A DNA stretch of 64,000 nt from Desulfitobacterium chlororespirans DSM 11544 (GTDB taxonomy: Bacteria; Bacillota; Desulfitobacteriia; Desulfitobacteriales; Desulfitobacteriaceae), in NCBI RefSeq assembly GCF_900143285.1, contig NZ_FRDN01000003.1:310001-374000 (forward strand). Reading direction: 5' to 3'. Made by a program: the position numbers and the translations under genes. The notes under the pieces are model-generated. The model was not told the origin of the DNA. It ran no database searches and was given only the letters and a program-made list of their open reading frames with translations. Each line of letters opens with the position of its first letter. Positions within the stretch are counted from its first letter, which is position 1. This document shows positions 46,361 through 55,643 of the stretch, in pieces.

Positions 46361-46450
46361 TTGCCAAAATCACTGCCTATAGTGGGATGCTCCACCTTAT
46401 CAACCCTTGTCGTCCCTGCTTGTTCGACAGAAAATCATAATGCGAAAGTC

Positions 46451-46471
46451 TCATCGCATAAGTGCGATTGA
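46451..46471 (+). promoter_or_regulatory. Candidate upstream activator site for the sigma-54 regulator
   Basis: TCATCGCA-TAAG-TGCGATTGA is an interrupted palindrome about 115 bp upstream of the -24 element, where enhancer-binding activators usually bind. A second imperfect palindrome, CCCACTG...CGGTGGG, lies at 46521-46539. Confidence 0.45.
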
Positions 46472-46585
46472 TGCAACAAAAAATCTGGTTGAAAGAAGGA
46501 CCTTTGGTTACGCGAAGACCCCCACTGTCGGTCGGTGGGACAGTTTAGGAGTAATCCCTTTGATCGCCGGAACCGACCTTTAACA

Positions 46586-46601
46586 TGGCACACATTTTGC
46601 A
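46586..46601 (+). promoter_or_regulatory. Sigma-54 (-24/-12) promoter
   Basis: TGGCAC-ACATT-TTGCA is a full match to the sigma-54 consensus with GG and GC ten bases apart. It lies 57 bp upstream of the first molybdopterin enzyme gene. A sigma-54 activator gene at 58046 is in the same cluster. Confidence 0.9.
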
Positions 46602-46657
46602 ATACAAAAGAGCAGGCAAAAATTCATCTTCAAAACATCATGATTGGAGGAAAACCC

Positions 46658-48925
46658 ATGGCTACATTACATTGGAACGAAAACGCCGCCCCCGCTGTGA
46701 CCGAGCTGGCGGACGGCACCAAAGTCTACCGTACGAATGCCTGGTCTCCCCCGGGCTGTCACGGGGTGGGCTGCGGCCTGCGTATTTTCGTCAAAAATGG
46801 CGAGCTTCAGAAAGTGGAAGGCGATCCGGATCACCCCATCACCAAAGGCCGTCTTTGCGTCCGCTGCCTGACCATGAAGGAATATTTCTATCATCCTGAC
46901 CGGATCAAGTATCCCATGAAGCGTGTCGGCCAGCGCGGGGAGAATAAGTGGGAGCGCATTACCTGGGACGAGGCCTACGACATCATCGTGGAAAAATACC
47001 ATGACTGTGTGGAACAATGGGGCGTCAATTCCGTCTCCGTCTGGTCCGGCACCGGTCGGGAAGCCTGCCGCTACCAGACTCCCCTCTGCCTGGACGTTTT
47101 CGGCAGCAAGACTATCGTCCATCCCAACAGCGGCTGGTCCTGCCTGGTTCCCCGCATGGCGGTGATGAGCTGGATGCTGGGCAGCGCTTACGTGGAATAT
47201 GACTACGCCAACGGTCTGCCTCTGCGTTATGATGATCCGCGCTGGGAACCTCCCAAGTACATGCTGATCTGGGGCCGGGACCCGCTGCGCTGCAATGCGG
47301 ACGGTCTTTGGGGCCACTCTATGATCGAGCTTATGAAGCGGGGCACCAAGCTGATCTCTGTGGATCCCCGGGCCAACTGGCTGGCCACCCGGGCGGAATA
47401 CCATCTCCAGCTCCGTCCCGGCACCGACGCTGCTTTAGCCCTGGCACTGCTCCACGCTGTCATCAAAACCGGTCAATACGACAAGGAATTTGTGGAGAAA
47501 TGGTGTTATGGCTTTGAGGAGCTGGCGGAGAGAGCCAACCAGTATCCTCCGGAATGGGCCGAGGAGATCACCGGTGTGGCGGCGGCAGATATTTACGCCG
47601 TAGCCCAGTGCCTGGTGGAGAAACCTTCTAGTGCCTGCATCGGTCTGGCTATCGACCAAAACCCCAATTGCATCCAGATCGGACATGCTCTCTACAGTAT
47701 TTTCGCCATTACCGGCAACCTGGATATTCCCGGCGGTTTGTTTATGGGGCAGCCCACCTTTTTTGCCGGGGATGTGAACAACGATGCCAGTCAGGAGACT
47801 GCCGAAGCAGAAGAAGAGTTTGAAGGGATCGGCTACAAAGAATTTCCCGCTATCCCCATGATCGTCAATACCACTCATCCCGACTGCACCCTGGATACTT
47901 TGGAGACCGGCAGACCCTATCCGATCAAGTTTGCTTTTATCCAAAGCACTAACTTCCTGGCTTCCTCGATTGTAGTTCAGCCCAAGCGGTGGTATGAGGC
48001 CATGCGCAAACTGGACTTTATTGTAGCGTCCGATATTTTCATGAATCCGACCATTGCCGGTCTGGCGGATCTAGTGCTGCCTATCTCCACTTCCCTGGAA
48101 CACGACGGCATCGTTATGAACAGCATGGCTTCCCAGCCCGGCCAGTACGGCGCCCTGGTCAAAATCATCGAGGATTTTGGGGAAACCAAAAGCGATCTGG
48201 AAATCCTCCTGGATCTGCATCACCGCCTGCATCCGGACAGCCAAGACCCCAGATGGAAGGATACGGACAGCTATCTCAGCCATGATATGGCCCCCGTGCC
48301 CGGCGTGGATGTCTCCTTTCCTGAACTGAAGGAACGGGTCATTGCCCAATATGAGCTGGAATACCGCAAATATGAAAAAGGCCTGCTGCGTCCCGACGGT
48401 CAGCCGGGGGTCAATACCCCCACCGGCCTGATTGAACTGTACAGCACCATGCTGGAGGCCCTGGGTGAGGACCCCCTTCCCTATTATATGGAGCCTAAGT
48501 TCAGTGCCGCTTCCAGGCCGGATCTAGCTGAGGACTATCCCATGATCATGACGACCGGTGCCCGGCGCTTTACCTCCTTTCACTCTGAGCACCGCCAGAT
48601 CAAGACTCTGCGGGAAATTCACCCCTGGCCCACGGCGGAGATCCATCCCAAAACCGCTGCTGCCAAAGGAATCAGCGAAGGCTCCTGGATCTATGTGGAA
48701 AACCCCTGGAACAAGGCCAAGCTGTATGCCCACCTAACCCCTATCGTCAAAGAAAATGTGGTCTCCATCGATCATGGCTGGTGGTATCCGGAAAGAGGTG
48801 CGGAAAAAATGTTTGATGTCTGGGAATGCAATATTAACAACCTCATCCCCAATAAAGAAAACGGCAAACTGGGTTTCGGCACCCACTTCAAGAGCATGCC
48901 CTGCACTATCTACCGGGCTGATTAA
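46658..48925 (+). CDS. Cytoplasmic molybdopterin oxidoreductase (possible catechol dehydroxylase/hydratase-type)
   Basis: 755 residues. An N-terminal 4Fe-4S motif (CHGVGCGLRIF, then GRLCVRC) is present, but no Tat signal, so it acts in the cytoplasm. Molybdopterin blocks: ITWDEAYDIIVEKYHDC, MLIWGRDPLRCNADGLW, LISVDPRANWLATRAEYHLQ, LQLRPGTDAALALALLHAV and a C-terminal molydop_binding domain. It resembles the group containing acetylene hydratase and the catechol dehydroxylases of gut Actinobacteria, which often act on non-redox or ring-hydroxyl chemistry. It is the first gene behind the sigma-54 promoter, with GGAGG before the ATG at 46658. The exact reaction is not deducible. Confidence 0.8.
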   Translation: MATLHWNENAAPAVTELADGTKVYRTNAWSPPGCHGVGCGLRIFVKNGELQKVEGDPDHPITKGRLCVRCLTMKEYFYHPDRIKYPMKRVGQRGENKWERITWDEAYDIIVEKYHDCVEQWGVNSVSVWSGTGREACRYQTPLCLDVFGSKTIVHPNSGWSCLVPRMAVMSWMLGSAYVEYDYANGLPLRYDDPRWEPPKYMLIWGRDPLRCNADGLWGHSMIELMKRGTKLISVDPRANWLATRAEYHLQLRPGTDAALALALLHAVIKTGQYDKEFVEKWCYGFEELAERANQYPPEWAEEITGVAAADIYAVAQCLVEKPSSACIGLAIDQNPNCIQIGHALYSIFAITGNLDIPGGLFMGQPTFFAGDVNNDASQETAEAEEEFEGIGYKEFPAIPMIVNTTHPDCTLDTLETGRPYPIKFAFIQSTNFLASSIVVQPKRWYEAMRKLDFIVASDIFMNPTIAGLADLVLPISTSLEHDGIVMNSMASQPGQYGALVKIIEDFGETKSDLEILLDLHHRLHPDSQDPRWKDTDSYLSHDMAPVPGVDVSFPELKERVIAQYELEYRKYEKGLLRPDGQPGVNTPTGLIELYSTMLEALGEDPLPYYMEPKFSAASRPDLAEDYPMIMTTGARRFTSFHSEHRQIKTLREIHPWPTAEIHPKTAAAKGISEGSWIYVENPWNKAKLYAHLTPIVKENVVSIDHGWWYPERGAEKMFDVWECNINNLIPNKENGKLGFGTHFKSMPCTIYRAD

Positions 48926-48948
48926 GGAAAGGAGAGGGAGATTGACCA

Positions 48949-49764
48949 TTGATTATCATCGGCGAAAAAATTAATGGCACTATTCCCAGCGTCAAGCAGG
49001 CCATTGCGGCAAAAAATAAGGAATTTATCCATGATCTTGCCCTGAAGCAAGGACAGGCCGGCGCAGCTTATCTTGATGTGTGTGCGGGCACTGCTCCCGA
49101 ACTTGAAGCGGAAACACTGGCCTGGCTGATCGACATTGTCCAGCAGGCAACCGATACCCCTATTTCTATTGACAGCCCTAACCCCCATGCCATTGCAGCG
49201 GTTTTTAACTGCGTTAAGCGTCCGGGGCTGATCAACTCAGTGTCTCTGGAGGGAGATAAATGCGAGGTCATTTTTCCCTTGATTGAAGGGACGCCATGGC
49301 AGGTCGTGGCGTTAACCTGTGATAACGACGGCATCCCTAAAGATGTCCTCAGCCGGGTAAGGATCGCCGTAGCCATGGTTGAAAAAGCTCAGGCTTATGC
49401 TATCACCCCGGACAGAATTCATATCGACCCCTTGGTGACCGCCTTGCCGGCGGACAATCAGTCCCTGTTAAACTTCGCGGCGGCAGCCCGGCAAGTCAGG
49501 GAGCTTTACCCGGATATTAACGTAACTTCGGGTCTGAGCAATATTTCCTTTGGGTTGCCTCTCAGGAAAATCATCAACCAAAACTTCCTGGCCCTTGGGA
49601 TGTTTGCGGGAATGAATTCGGCCATCTTAGATCCTTTAAATAGAGATATTATCGCTACGATCCTGGCTGTGGAGGCCTTGCTGGGACACGATCGCCACTG
49701 CCGCAACTATGCCAATGCTTATCGTCAGAACACGATCGGGCCAGTAAAAGGAGCGGCTGATTGA
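48949..49764 (+). CDS. Pterin-binding methyltransferase II (corrinoid:tetrahydrofolate)
   Basis: 271 residues of the pterin-binding/MeTr family. Head IIIGEKINGTIPSVKQAI, AAYLDVCAGTAPELEAETLA, PISIDSPNPHAIAAV and VTSGLSNISFGLPLRK are the typical folate-binding strands. In O-demethylase systems this protein moves the methyl group from the corrinoid protein to THF. The start is TTG at 48949 with GGGAG 8 bases upstream. It is followed by the corrinoid protein gene. Confidence 0.85.
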   Translation: MIIIGEKINGTIPSVKQAIAAKNKEFIHDLALKQGQAGAAYLDVCAGTAPELEAETLAWLIDIVQQATDTPISIDSPNPHAIAAVFNCVKRPGLINSVSLEGDKCEVIFPLIEGTPWQVVALTCDNDGIPKDVLSRVRIAVAMVEKAQAYAITPDRIHIDPLVTALPADNQSLLNFAAAARQVRELYPDINVTSGLSNISFGLPLRKIINQNFLALGMFAGMNSAILDPLNRDIIATILAVEALLGHDRHCRNYANAYRQNTIGPVKGAAD

Positions 49765-49821
49765 AGGGCCGGTTCTGATTGACATTTTGATGACATTTTG
49801 GTGCGTTTGGGAGGGAAATGT

Positions 49822-50466
49822 ATGATTGATTTGCAAAAGTTTACTCAATCGATTGGGGATTTGGATGAAACTACGGTAATCAAGACTCTGCAAGAATTTG
49901 TGGCTGCCAACCCCACGGAAGAAGAAGCCCAGGCTCTCGTCATTGCCTGTCAGAAGGGTATGGCCATCGTGGGGGACCTGTATGAACAGAATGAGTATTA
50001 TGTGGGGGATCTGATCTTTTCAGGGGAGATTTTATCCTCGGCACTGAATATCTTGAAACCCGTTTTAGGAACAGCCAACAGAGCTAAGGCCAGTTCGATT
50101 GTCTTAGGCACTGTGGAAGGGGATCTCCATGACATCGGCAAAAATATTTTTAAAGGGATGGCGGAAGCGGCAGGCTTTGAAGTTTATGACTTGGGCATCG
50201 ATCAGCCGCCCAGTGCTTTTGTCCGGAAGGTCAGTGAGGTTAAACCGGAGATTGTGGGGATGAGCGGTGTTCTGACCCTGGCCTTGGATTCCATGAAGAA
50301 GGTCGTGAATGCCCTTGAGCAAGCCGGGTTGCGCAAGGATCTGAAAGTAATCATCGGGGGCAATCCGGTTACGGAGATTGCCTGCAGGCATATTGGCGCC
50401 GACGCCTTCACTGTTAATGCGGCGGAAGGGGTAAAGATCTGCAAGGGCTGGACAGAATCACTTTAA
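49822..50466 (+). CDS. Corrinoid (B12-binding) methyl carrier protein
   Basis: 214 residues. An N-terminal helical cap (about 1-90) is followed by a cobalamin-binding domain with the full signature: DLHDIG (the cobalt-ligating His), SGVLTLALDSMKK and VIIGGNPVT. It carries a methyl group between methyltransferase I and II, as in methanol, methylamine and vanillate systems. The ATG at 49822 follows GGGAGG. No corrinoid reactivating enzyme gene (RamA/RACE type) is in the window; one is needed for such carriers. Confidence 0.9.
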   Translation: MIDLQKFTQSIGDLDETTVIKTLQEFVAANPTEEEAQALVIACQKGMAIVGDLYEQNEYYVGDLIFSGEILSSALNILKPVLGTANRAKASSIVLGTVEGDLHDIGKNIFKGMAEAAGFEVYDLGIDQPPSAFVRKVSEVKPEIVGMSGVLTLALDSMKKVVNALEQAGLRKDLKVIIGGNPVTEIACRHIGADAFTVNAAEGVKICKGWTESL

Positions 50467-50481
50467 AGGGAGATGAGAAAA

Positions 50482-50820
50482 ATGGCACAATACGGACTGT
50501 TGATTGACAATGAATACTGCACCGGCTGCCATAGTTGTGAAGTGGCCTGCAAAAATGAAAAAATGCTGCCGTTGGGTCAGTGGGGCATCAAGCTTCTGGA
50601 GCTGGGTCCCTGGAAGCTGATGGACGACAAGCATTGGGAACACCGTTACATCCCTGTTCCTACCCAATACTGCGATCTCTGCAAGGACCGGGTGGCCGGC
50701 GGGGGGCAGCCTTCCTGCGTGCTGCACTGCCTGGCCAGCGCCATGGAATACGGTCCCCTGGAAGAGCTGACCGCGAAAATGGCCGGTAAAGGCCGCCAGG
50801 TCTCGCTCTTCGTTCCTTGA
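50482..50820 (+). CDS. Small two-cluster ferredoxin subunit
   Basis: 112 residues with two cysteine groups: CTGCHSCEVAC near the start and CDLC...CVLHC further on, enough for two 4Fe-4S clusters. It is about half the size of DmsB. It lies between the corrinoid protein and the large transhydroxylase-like gene and probably serves the 755-residue molybdopterin enzyme, whose gene lacks an adjacent electron carrier. The ATG at 50482 follows GGGAG by 9 bases. Confidence 0.8.
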   Translation: MAQYGLLIDNEYCTGCHSCEVACKNEKMLPLGQWGIKLLELGPWKLMDDKHWEHRYIPVPTQYCDLCKDRVAGGGQPSCVLHCLASAMEYGPLEELTAKMAGKGRQVSLFVP

Positions 50821-50872
50821 GCAATTATGCTACCCATCACTTGTTGAATGGACCTGAAAGGAGTCGCTTAAC

Positions 50873-53446
50873 ATGTCGGACATTAAAACCACCATCAAGA
50901 CCCTGGGTTTCTGCGGCCCTTGCACCGCTTCCGATCCGGCGGAAATCGATGTGAAAGACGGAAAAATCCTGCGCACACGTCCTTTTCATTATACCGATCA
51001 TGCTCCCAAGGAGGGACTTAACGCCTGGACGATCAAAGCCCGGGGCAAGGAATTCCGGGCCAAGGAGAAATCGGAAATTTCCCCCTTTGCCCTGGCCTAT
51101 AAGCAGCGGGTCTATTCCCCCAACCGCATTTTGTACCCGCTGAAACGGGTGGATTTCGACCCCAAGGGGGAAAGAAACATTCAAAACCGGGGCAAATCCA
51201 AATATGTGCGGATTTCCTGGGATGAAGCCACCGATATCATTGCCGGGGAAGTGCTGCGCATCAAAGAAAAATACGGCATGAATTCCATCTTCGTTCAATC
51301 CGACGGGCATCATGCGGTCAAGACCATCCACGGCCCCCGGGGAACCCAAGGCGCCCTGCTGGATAGTTTAGGGGGTTATACCCTGCAGGCCCGCAACCCG
51401 GACAGCTGGGAAGGCTGGTATTGGGGGGCCAAGCATATCTGGGGCCAGGACCCTGTAGGACAGGGCAATCAAAACAATCTGTTTCTGGATGTAGCCCGCC
51501 ACTCGGATATGGTCCTCTTCTGGGGCTGTGATGTGGTGACTACCCCCTGGGGCTGGGGCGGGCACTTTCCCAGCCGCTACTGCTTCTTCCTCCGGGATAT
51601 TGGGGTGCGCCAGGTGTATATTTGCCCGGATGTCAACTACGGCTGCGCAGTTCACGGCGATAAGTGGATTCCGATTCTGCCCAACACCGATTCAGCCCTG
51701 CAATTAGCTATTGCCCACACCTGGCTTAAGGGGGGTCTTTATGATCAGGAGTATATCGCCACCCACGCCGTAGGCTTTGAATTCTTTGCCGATCAGGTCA
51801 TGGGACGGGACGACGGCATCGAAAAAACCCCGGAATGGGCGGAAACCGTGTGCGGCGTTCCGGCCCGGACCATTAAGGCCCTGGCCCGTTCCTGGGCCAG
51901 ACAGAATACGTCCATTGCCCACTGCAACGGCGGCTCCTTTATCCGCTCCACCTATTCCCATGAACCGGCGCGGTTGGAAGTAGCCCTGCTGGGCATGCAG
52001 GCCCTGGGCAAACCGGGCCGCAACCAGCTGAAGATGATGGAATACCAGCTGTTCAGCCTGGATTCCCAGATGCCTGCTCCCCGGGCGCAATTCATTCCTG
52101 ATCTGGTCTCCATTCTCTTCCCCTATGCCGCCGATACCCGGGAATCCTTGGTTACGGAAACCCTGGTCCCGGAAGCCCTGGCCGGGGATTATTCCCGGGA
52201 AAACCCCCTGACCTGGTATGGCTGCACCTGTGCGGGAGTTCCCGTGGAAGATCAATTCCGCAAAATTGAGTACCCGGCTCCGGGCTGCGAACGCATCCAC
52301 ATGGTCTGGACCGACTCACCCAAATGGACTTCTTCCTGGAACGGCGGCTTTAAATTTATAGACGCTCTCCACAGCGAGCACATTGAATGTGTGGTGGCTC
52401 AGCATATTTGGATGGAAGATGATTGTCTGCTGGCCGATATTATTCTCCCGGTCAATACGAAGTTTGAGGAGTATGATATCAATTGCGACATCACCTCCGG
52501 CAATTACAATATGCTGCTCATCGAAGAGCAATCCATCCCTCCTTTGGGTGAGTCCAAGAGCGATTACGAATGCGCCATGGCCGTGGCCGCCAAGCTGGGA
52601 GTGCTTCAGGAGCTGACCGGCGGTGAATCCATTGAGGATAAGGTCAAAAAAGGCTTTATGAATTCCGGTGTCCAGGACTATATCAGCTTTGAAGAGTTCA
52701 AGGAGCAGAAGTGCTACGTGGTCCCGGCAGCGGCAGACTGGGAAGAGGATGTAGCGGGCTTTTATGCCTTTTACACGGATCCGGAGAGTTTCCCTCTCAG
52801 CACGCCCAGCGGCAAGCTGGAGTACTATTCCCAGCGCCTGGCGGAATCCTTCCCCGAGGACACGGAGCGGGGACCCTATCCCAAGTGGATCGAAAAAGGG
52901 GAGACCCATCCCGATGAACGCTTAAGTACCCCCAGGTCTGAAAGCTATCCCTTCCTCCTGGTGTCCAACCATCCCCACTGGCGGCTTCATTCCCAAATGG
53001 ACGACTGTGCCTGGTTCCGGGAGATCAAGACCTGCAAAGTCAAAGGCCCCGACAGCTACGCTTATGAGCCGGTCTGGATTAACCCTGTGGATGCCCAAAG
53101 GCTTAACATTAAAGAGGGAGATATCGTGAAGCTTTTCAATGAAGGCGGCTGGGTGCTTGGCGGAGCTTACATCACGGAGCGCATCCGACCCCAGGTGGTT
53201 CTCCAGGACCACGGCGCCAGGATCGACCCTATCGTGCTGGGAGAAAGCGACCGGGGCGGCTCTAACAATCTCATCGCCCCCAAAAAAATCACTTCTAAAA
53301 ATTGTGCCGGGGAAGTCACCAGCGGTTACTTAGTGGGGATCGAAAAGGTGGATGTCTTTGAACTGGCCCGCCAATACCCGGAAGCCTTCTCCCGCAAGTA
53401 TGATCCAGAGACCGGTGTAATCGTCGACGCCTGGCTGGCAGAATAA
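50873..53446 (+). CDS. Transhydroxylase-like molybdopterin enzyme, large subunit
   Basis: 857 residues, close to the 875 of pyrogallol-phloroglucinol transhydroxylase large subunit. As in that enzyme there is no N-terminal four-Cys 4Fe-4S motif (only FCGPC) and no Tat signal. Shared-type features include VYSPNRILYPLKRVDFDPKG, DSWEGWYWGAKHIWG (region of the Mo ligand), VLFWGCDVVTTPWGWGGHFP and the C-terminal WINPVDAQRLNIKEGDIVKL. The partner gene follows 11 bp downstream. Transhydroxylases move a hydroxyl between aromatic rings without net redox change; related dehydroxylases remove one. Which applies here is open. Confidence 0.8.
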   Translation: MSDIKTTIKTLGFCGPCTASDPAEIDVKDGKILRTRPFHYTDHAPKEGLNAWTIKARGKEFRAKEKSEISPFALAYKQRVYSPNRILYPLKRVDFDPKGERNIQNRGKSKYVRISWDEATDIIAGEVLRIKEKYGMNSIFVQSDGHHAVKTIHGPRGTQGALLDSLGGYTLQARNPDSWEGWYWGAKHIWGQDPVGQGNQNNLFLDVARHSDMVLFWGCDVVTTPWGWGGHFPSRYCFFLRDIGVRQVYICPDVNYGCAVHGDKWIPILPNTDSALQLAIAHTWLKGGLYDQEYIATHAVGFEFFADQVMGRDDGIEKTPEWAETVCGVPARTIKALARSWARQNTSIAHCNGGSFIRSTYSHEPARLEVALLGMQALGKPGRNQLKMMEYQLFSLDSQMPAPRAQFIPDLVSILFPYAADTRESLVTETLVPEALAGDYSRENPLTWYGCTCAGVPVEDQFRKIEYPAPGCERIHMVWTDSPKWTSSWNGGFKFIDALHSEHIECVVAQHIWMEDDCLLADIILPVNTKFEEYDINCDITSGNYNMLLIEEQSIPPLGESKSDYECAMAVAAKLGVLQELTGGESIEDKVKKGFMNSGVQDYISFEEFKEQKCYVVPAAADWEEDVAGFYAFYTDPESFPLSTPSGKLEYYSQRLAESFPEDTERGPYPKWIEKGETHPDERLSTPRSESYPFLLVSNHPHWRLHSQMDDCAWFREIKTCKVKGPDSYAYEPVWINPVDAQRLNIKEGDIVKLFNEGGWVLGGAYITERIRPQVVLQDHGARIDPIVLGESDRGGSNNLIAPKKITSKNCAGEVTSGYLVGIEKVDVFELARQYPEAFSRKYDPETGVIVDAWLAE

Positions 53447-53457
53447 GGAGGCCTGAC

Positions 53458-54273
53458 ATGAAAGTATTTATCGTGGATATGGAACGTTGCAATGGCTGCT
53501 ATGGCTGCCAGATTGCCTGCAAGGACGAGCATGTGGGCAATGCCTGGCTGCCCTACGCTCTGCCCCAGCCCAATACGGGCCAGTTCTGGATGCGGGTTAA
53601 AGAAAAGGACCACGGACAGGTGCCTAAAGTGACGGTGGAATATACTCCCTGGCCTTGTATGCACTGCGACAAACCGGCTTGCCTGGAAGCGGTACCGGAA
53701 GCGGGCTATAAACGGGAAGACGGTCTGGTCATTCTTGATCCGGAAAAAATCAAAGGCAGAAAAGAAATTGTCCGGGCCTGCCCTTATCAGGCCATCTTCT
53801 GGAATGACGAGCTGGATGTTGCCCAGAAATGCACCGGCTGCGCCCACCTGGTGGATGAGGGGAAGCTCCCCCACTGTGTGGATCTGTGCGCCACCGGAGG
53901 CCTGCGTTTTGGAGAGGAGGAAGAGTTTGCCGAGGAGATTGCCAGAGCGGAGACCATGCTGCCGGAAAAGGGCTGCCGGCCCCGGGTCTATTATCTTAAT
54001 CTGCCCAGGCTTTTTCTGGCCGGTGAAGTGTGGGACCCCCAAGCCAACGAGATTATTGAAGGAGCCACGGTCAGCCTGAGCTTCCCCGGAGGTGAAAGCC
54101 TGAGAACTGTCACGGATGATTTCGGGGATTTTTGGTTCAGGAAGCTGGCGGCGGGGGTGTATTCCTTAAAAATTGAAGCCGCAGGGTATGAGCCTGTGGA
54201 GAAGAGCGCCATCAGCTTGAAGGAAAGCCTGAATCTGGGGGATTTCCCGCTGCAGAAGCGGAAAGCCCTGTAA
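53458..54273 (+). CDS. Transhydroxylase-like ferredoxin subunit with C-terminal transthyretin-like domain
   Basis: 271 residues, nearly the 274 of transhydroxylase small subunit. Residues 1-185 carry the cysteine groups CNGCYGCQIAC, CMHCDKPACL, CPYQAIFW and CTGCAHL...CVDLC, for about three 4Fe-4S clusters. Residues about 190-265 are a beta-sandwich of the carboxypeptidase-regulatory/prealbumin type (AGEVWDPQANEIIEGATVSL, DDFGDFWFRKLAAGVYSLKI), a domain characteristic of the transhydroxylase beta subunit. It forms a heterodimer with the preceding gene product, with AGGAGG at its start. Confidence 0.85.
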   Translation: MKVFIVDMERCNGCYGCQIACKDEHVGNAWLPYALPQPNTGQFWMRVKEKDHGQVPKVTVEYTPWPCMHCDKPACLEAVPEAGYKREDGLVILDPEKIKGRKEIVRACPYQAIFWNDELDVAQKCTGCAHLVDEGKLPHCVDLCATGGLRFGEEEEFAEEIARAETMLPEKGCRPRVYYLNLPRLFLAGEVWDPQANEIIEGATVSLSFPGGESLRTVTDDFGDFWFRKLAAGVYSLKIEAAGYEPVEKSAISLKESLNLGDFPLQKRKAL

Positions 54274-54331
54274 GCCGGGAGTCCTATAGGAGCGGCTCCC
54301 CAAACTATAAGAATAAAAGGAGTAAAAAATC

Positions 54332-55558
54332 ATGAATGAAATGAACCGCGTTACCCGCTATGGCATCGTCTTTGCCATCATGTTCATGAACTTTTTTATC
54401 CCCACCCATGGAATTGTGGCGACAACCTTCGCCGCCATGGCCGAATCCTATCCTAACGTTTCCGCCTCTGCCCTTACTTATGTTACCGCCGTTGTCAATG
54501 TGGCCCAAGTTGTCGCCTCCATCGGTGCCGGGGTTCTGATCGGGCGCAAGCTGAAATACAAAACGGCAGGCATCATCTCTCTGCTTCTCTTTACGGTGGC
54601 CGGCGGCTTCCCCTTCCTGATGGGAGACGGCCTTTCCTTTGGAACCCTGTTGGCCAGCCGCTGCCTGTTTGGTCTGGGGCTGGGCGCTTTCTCTCCCATT
54701 GTCAATTCCACCATTGCCTACCTCTTTGACAAGGAAAACACCCGGGCTTTCATGATGGGAGCTAAAGACGTCTTTTTCAGCCTCGGCGCCACCATCGGCA
54801 ACATTATCGCCGGGATTCTCTGCCTGATCAGCTGGCAAACCACCTATGTCTTTTATCTTTTCGGGATTATCCCCTTGGTTTTCTTCGTGATCTTCTACAA
54901 AGAACCTGAATTCGTCCAGGAAGCCCAAAAGGAAAAAATCAAGATCCCCAAGACTGCTTTTTATTACCTCTTTCTCCTCCTCGTGGTGATGCTTCTCACT
55001 CAGTTCTGCTGGAATTATATTGCCTTTATTCTTACGGATATGGGCTATTCCAGCGCCGTCATCGGAACGATTGTCACCTGCTTTACTGTGGGAGCGGTCT
55101 TGGGGGGTGTCGCGTATGGTTTCTGCTATCGTTTCTTCAAGAACTATATTCTTTTTGTGGCCATGATCATGGTTTCCCTCAGTTTTATGATTATTTATGG
55201 GGCCAGCTCCTCTGTTTCCACCTCCCTCTTGTTTGTTTTCGGCATCGGCTTTTTTCTCTCCGGCTTTGCCAGCGTTATGTTCACGGCGGGCATCCCCATG
55301 AGCCTGTCCCTGACCGTGCCGGCCTCGGCCATTGCCGCGGCAATGGGGCTGTTCTTCGCCTTTCAGAACTTCGGCAGCTTCCTGGCTTCGCCGGTGGGCC
55401 AGCTCTTCTTCAAGATTGTGGGCGAAGATGCGCCTATGAACACGATTTTTCTCTTCGGGCTGGTGGTGGCGCTGCTCTTTACGGTTATCGTCTTCATCAC
55501 CAGCACACGGGACGCTAAATTGGCCAAAGACCAAAAGCAAGAGCTGAATTCCCTGTGA
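54332..55558 (+). CDS. MFS transporter, probable aromatic acid/phenol importer
   Basis: 408 residues with about 12 transmembrane helices and MFS motifs (VLIGRKLKYKTAGI in loop 2-3, GLGLGAFSPIVNSTIAYLFD). It is a paralogue of the transporter at 60363. Placement between the cytoplasmic transhydroxylase-like genes and the methyltransferase argues for uptake of their substrate, since the enzymes lack export signals. Start has AAAAGGAG. Confidence 0.8.
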   Translation: MNEMNRVTRYGIVFAIMFMNFFIPTHGIVATTFAAMAESYPNVSASALTYVTAVVNVAQVVASIGAGVLIGRKLKYKTAGIISLLLFTVAGGFPFLMGDGLSFGTLLASRCLFGLGLGAFSPIVNSTIAYLFDKENTRAFMMGAKDVFFSLGATIGNIIAGILCLISWQTTYVFYLFGIIPLVFFVIFYKEPEFVQEAQKEKIKIPKTAFYYLFLLLVVMLLTQFCWNYIAFILTDMGYSSAVIGTIVTCFTVGAVLGGVAYGFCYRFFKNYILFVAMIMVSLSFMIIYGASSSVSTSLLFVFGIGFFLSGFASVMFTAGIPMSLSLTVPASAIAAAMGLFFAFQNFGSFLASPVGQLFFKIVGEDAPMNTIFLFGLVVALLFTVIVFITSTRDAKLAKDQKQELNSL

Positions 55559-55643
55559 AATTTATTAGGAGAAATCTGTTAGGATACTACCAGGCAGCGG
55601 CCGGCCCCAAGGCAGCCGCTGCCCAATGAAGGGAGGAATTCGC

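Noticed and set aside
46177-46440. 87-residue protein on the plus strand
   Set aside because: Overlaps the repeat element and the terminator, has no ribosome binding site and no sensible composition.
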